The notes under the pieces: model-generated | What the model saw: the letters and a program-made list of their open reading frames with translations, nothing else | Database searches by the model: none | What the model was told of the DNA's origin: nothing | Source: Streptococcus sanguinis | GTDB taxonomy: Bacteria > Bacillota > Bacilli > Lactobacillales > Streptococcaceae | Assembly (NCBI RefSeq): GCF_026781265.1 | Contig: NZ_JAKUVC010000001.1 | Coordinates: forward strand, 1 to 64,000 | Length of the DNA: 64,000 nt | Direction of reading: 5' to 3' | Part shown: in pieces, positions 61,558 through 64,000 of the stretch | Layout of the letters: the number at the start of each line of letters is the position of its first letter | Numbering within the stretch: the first letter of the stretch is position 1 | Program-made: the position numbers and the translations under genes

Positions 61558-61941
61558 CTAATACCTCCCTATATAACAAAAAGATTGAGGCGCCGCTTTT
61601 ATTGTGGAATCAAATTCTGATAAATCAAGATGTTTTTTGTACTCTTTAAACATTTTAATCTGAATAGCAAAACCACTATCCCTATCTTTAAAGTACTCAT
61701 AGAAAAATTCCTCAGAAATACCAGATAGATGTTTGGTATCATTCCATAATTTATCAATATTCTCTTCTATAATAGTTTCGATTTCAAATTCTCCAACTAC
61801 TTTACCGTATGGCTTCGTTGCATAAACTACGATTGAAGAAACATCTGGACGCTTAAAAACCTTTTTCCGATACTCGAACTTTTTCCTCCCTTCTATAATT
61901 TCTTCTACAAATTCTGGCTTAATTGATAATAAAGCTTTCAT
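61558..61941 (-). CDS. ASCH-domain protein
   Basis: This 127-residue protein is a single ASCH domain of the PUA-like beta-barrel superfamily: LLSIKPEFVEEIIEGRKKFE, YATKPYGKVVGEFEIETI and the C-terminal AAPQSFCYI. ASCH domains bind RNA or act as small nucleases or deacylases (known for a few members). It overlaps the 3' end of the GNAT-PUA gene by 23 nt and precedes the P-loop gene by one base, forming a tight cassette. Confidence 0.85.
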   Translation of the reverse strand: MKALLSIKPEFVEEIIEGRKKFEYRKKVFKRPDVSSIVVYATKPYGKVVGEFEIETIIEENIDKLWNDTKHLSGISEEFFYEYFKDRDSGFAIQIKMFKEYKKHLDLSEFDSTIKAAPQSFCYIGRY

Positions 61942-62965
61942 TTATTTCACCCATTTCTAAAATATTGTAAAATTGATTATCTGTCAAAGTTAGATAGCCA
62001 AAATAATCATTTCTGTCTAATCCAACTCGCTCAATTAAATCTCTTCTAACAACCCTTCTCTCCAGAGGGAAATTATACAACATTTTGATAATGTATGGGT
62101 AACGTTTGGTATTCCAAAAGTTAATTAACATATCTTGTGTAAAAATTGTCCCCCTCCCGCAATACTGAAGAAAGGCCTCTAGTGAAATGAAAGTGTTTAT
62201 ATTAATCACTTCTACAACCGTACAAATAGAGGTTGCAACAGCGGAATATTCTGCCACCCTCCCAGCTTCAGCAGTTCTATATATAACAACTAAATCTCCC
62301 GGCAACATCTGCTGAACATCAAACATTCTAGTTAAATAGATCTTTTCACCCGTATTCGTAAATGATAGGTCTTCGACAATGTGCTCTCGCTCTGTATTTA
62401 ATCTAGAATATGGAAATAATTTTGTATGAAAATCAGGCCAAATTCCTAGTAAATGCTTCTGAGAATCTGTGTTCAGGTTAATTCTTGGAAAATCTTTGTA
62501 GATATTATTAAAGACCGTCAGATTTTTATAATAAACTGACTCCCCATTATTCTTGTTTCCCCATTGACGAAAACCAAATTTCTCAAAAAGATTAATTAAA
62601 CCTGTCTGTTTAGGAAACAAAGTAACATAAGTAAAATCATGACCATCATTCAACATTTTTCTTAAGATAATGCTTAAGAAACGCTGTCCAAGAACAGTGC
62701 CATGAGAATCAATTTTAAAGGTTCCAATTTTTAAACGGCGTCGCATATCAAAAGAAGGAGTAATGCTATCATCAGCCTCCTCTTCATCTTTAAGATATAA
62801 AAATCCTAATAATTGATTGTTATCCACCAAAACATAGGCGTCTTCTCCACTTTTTCTACTAAGCCAAGAATTAAATCCAGGGTAATCATCCCTTAGAGAA
62901 TCAAAAAAAGGATTTTCAAAATCAAGATGACCAATCTTAACTTTTTGAATCACATCATTTTCCAT
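61919..62965 (-). CDS. GNAT acetyltransferase fused to a PUA/EVE-like domain
   Basis: This 348-residue two-domain protein has an N-terminal GNAT domain (about 1-155; LKIGTFKIDSHGTVLGQRFL as motif A, GLINLFEKFGFRQWG as motif B) and a C-terminal PUA/EVE-like barrel (about 180-335; MLPGDLVVIYRTAEAGRVAE, SAVATSICTVVEV). The ATG at 62965 follows TTTGGAGG. The in-frame start at 62995 does not. The fusion suggests acetylation of an RNA, tRNA or modified nucleotide recognised by the barrel. It is the first gene of the ASCH/kinase cassette. Confidence 0.8.
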   Translation of the reverse strand: MENDVIQKVKIGHLDFENPFFDSLRDDYPGFNSWLSRKSGEDAYVLVDNNQLLGFLYLKDEEEADDSITPSFDMRRRLKIGTFKIDSHGTVLGQRFLSIILRKMLNDGHDFTYVTLFPKQTGLINLFEKFGFRQWGNKNNGESVYYKNLTVFNNIYKDFPRINLNTDSQKHLLGIWPDFHTKLFPYSRLNTEREHIVEDLSFTNTGEKIYLTRMFDVQQMLPGDLVVIYRTAEAGRVAEYSAVATSICTVVEVININTFISLEAFLQYCGRGTIFTQDMLINFWNTKRYPYIIKMLYNFPLERRVVRRDLIERVGLDRNDYFGYLTLTDNQFYNILEMGEINESFIIN

Positions 62966-63028
62966 AATCTGCCTCCAAAAATTGATATAACTCATTATAC
63001 CATAAATCTGTTGTTCCCGTTCGAAAAA

Positions 63029-64000
63029 TTAATGTCCATCCACATACCAGAGCTGTTTAGCTGTATTGGTATCAATTACCCTATAGGCTACAGTCATTGT
63101 GGGTACGCCTATTACATTCATTTCTGAAATCAAGATAGAGCCATCACTCTTAACTTCCTCACAGAAAGCCACATGACCATAGGTTGGATCAGATCCTGCC
63201 TGACCTTGTACAAAGGAGACCGCCGTATGTTTCTTGGGCGTATGACTGACACTATAGCCAGTTTTCTGCGCCCACTGACCACCGTTCCCCATATAGGAAT
63301 CAAACTGAACGCCAAGCTGTTTGGCTCGATTATATACATACCAAGTACACTGACCAGCTGGGTACGAGTTGCTGCCCTCGTAAGCATGACCATCATACTG
63401 GCTGATATGCCCCCAGCCCTCTGGGATAGCAGTTAAACTTGCTCCCGTGTTATTATCCTGATTAAAGGTCGCCTGACCGTCTTTCAGAATATCATAGATA
63501 ATCTCTGCCCATTGTTCAATATCACTGACTTTGGTTTGAGAATCGCTAATAGCCACCCCTTCATAATACTGAGACCAATCGCGAGCTGCCTGTTTTGGAT
63601 CCATACTGGAAGCTACTTTCTCAGTTACCTGAGCATAGGAGCTGGTCAACTCTGTACTCATAAGATCTAGTTGGATATTTTTCTCTAGCTTTTTTTCCTT
63701 AGCCTGAGCCCAGCGGTCGCCATTAATAGTAGAACTCCACCCAGACCACTGATAGAAACCAGCAACGCCTCCACTAGGATTCACCGCCTTGTAATCAAAG
63801 CCGCATTCCCGATAGGCTACCGCTAGGCTGCCGCTTGCTCCCTGGAGGGTGAAGTGGTGCTGATTCATCAACCGACTTGCAAAGTCAAGAGCGGTCTGAG
63901 CCTTTTCCTCACTCAACTGGTGACCCGTCTTTTCTGTAAATTTCTGTGTAAAACTTGCAGCAGAAATTGAAATTCCCCCAGAGGTAGCTGAATAAGTCTT
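63029..64000 (-). CDS. Phage-tail-lysozyme/CHAP peptidoglycan hydrolase (partial)
   Basis: The frame is open to the right edge (323 codons visible), so the N-terminus is missing. A lysozyme-like domain (ALDFASRLMNQHHFTLQGAS, GGVAGFYQWSGWSS) is followed by a CHAP amidase/endopeptidase domain with Cys in AGQCTWYVYNRAKQLG and His in PTYGHVAFCEE. This two-domain build is typical of VirB1/CwlT-like wall hydrolases in Gram-positive conjugation machines. It supports an ICE rather than a prophage. About 60 nt separate its stop from the GNAT-PUA gene start. Confidence 0.85.
   Translation of the reverse strand, partial: KTYSATSGGISISAASFTQKFTEKTGHQLSEEKAQTALDFASRLMNQHHFTLQGASGSLAVAYRECGFDYKAVNPSGGVAGFYQWSGWSSTINGDRWAQAKEKKLEKNIQLDLMSTELTSSYAQVTEKVASSMDPKQAARDWSQYYEGVAISDSQTKVSDIEQWAEIIYDILKDGQATFNQDNNTGASLTAIPEGWGHISQYDGHAYEGSNSYPAGQCTWYVYNRAKQLGVQFDSYMGNGGQWAQKTGYSVSHTPKKHTAVSFVQGQAGSDPTYGHVAFCEEVKSDGSILISEMNVIGVPTMTVAYRVIDTNTAKQLWYVDGH

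Larger units (their letters stand above)
59562..64000. mobile_element. End of an integrative (conjugative) element at tRNA-Lys(CTT)
   Basis: Immediately after the tRNA comes a leftward module: integrase, DUF3173-like gene, a three-gene cassette, and a partial lysozyme-CHAP hydrolase of the type used in conjugation. The integrase points at the tRNA 3' end, the usual layout of tRNA-targeted elements. The second att copy and the conjugation genes would lie to the right of the window. Confidence 0.82.

Noticed and set aside
1..64000. CRISPR array, rRNA genes or complete insertion sequences
   Set aside because: No regularly spaced short repeats with unique spacers, no rRNA sequence and no transposase frame were seen in the window.

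Overview
The window looks like a chromosomal segment of a viridans Streptococcus close to S. sanguinis. The evidence is an SsaB/ScaA-type Mn lipoprotein operon preceded by pepO and followed by tpx, a streptococcal ClpL, three LPxTG surface proteins with Gram-positive signal and anchor regions, streptococcus-specific families such as DUF3013, and low-GC regulatory DNA with classic sigma-A promoters. The species call is inference from remembered protein sequences. No database was searched.

Layout. 0-4.8 kb: a leftward type I restriction-modification operon, hsdR-hsdM-hsdS, with hsdS cut by the window edge. 4.8-5.6 kb: a gene-poor scar. 5.6-8.1 kb: clpL with an unusually long, repeat-bearing leader. 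8.2-13.9 kb: a leftward seven-gene unit made of two paralogous UroD-fold proteins with the H-x-C...C zinc motif of thiol methyltransferases, a 66-residue membrane or exported protein, and a complete polar amino-acid ABC transporter. I consider this the most interesting uncharacterised system here. 14-19.5 kb: glmS with two NagR-like half-sites, a VIT-family metal transporter under a PerR-like palindrome, and leuS. 19.6-24.8 kb: an ICMT-like methyltransferase, a GT2 glycosyltransferase, a NERD/zinc-ribbon protein, an LPKTG protein and an aldo/keto reductase. 24.8-30 kb: a beta-galactosidase (bgaC)/PTS operon whose EIIB is frameshifted, with a divergent ROK regulator and a cre site. 30-36.5 kb: a cre-controlled TIM-barrel protein, pepO, ssaACB and tpx.

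36.5-38.8 kb: a rearranged patch. A truncated XRE regulator is fused end to end with a headless ABC ATPase fragment, and both are bracketed by a 29-bp direct repeat derived from the 3' end of a DUF3114-like gene. 39-44.2 kb: two large surface or secreted proteins, one SEC10/PgrA-like and the other with five Bsp-like repeats and a C39-like peptidase domain. 44.4-48 kb: the DtxR-family Mn regulator, a MarR regulator, a frameshifted EVE-domain gene, a CPBP protease and a frameshifted nucleotidyltransferase. 48-51 kb: dtd, rel and an unannotated 44-residue membrane peptide. 51-57.9 kb: a lipoprotein, a wall-anchored cyclic-nucleotide phosphodiesterase/nucleotidase, rsmE-prmA, GNAT, Nudix and DUF3013 genes. 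57.9-59.5 kb: rarA, a probable 6S RNA and tRNA-Lys(CTT).

59.6-64 kb: the end of an integrative element inserted at the 3' end of tRNA-Lys. It holds an integrase, a DUF3173-like gene, a compact GNAT-PUA/ASCH/P-loop kinase cassette and a partial lysozyme-CHAP hydrolase typical of conjugation modules.

Three genes (EIIB, EVE and nucleotidyltransferase) each appear to lack exactly one base. Either they are real pseudogenes or the assembly has indel errors, and raw reads must decide.
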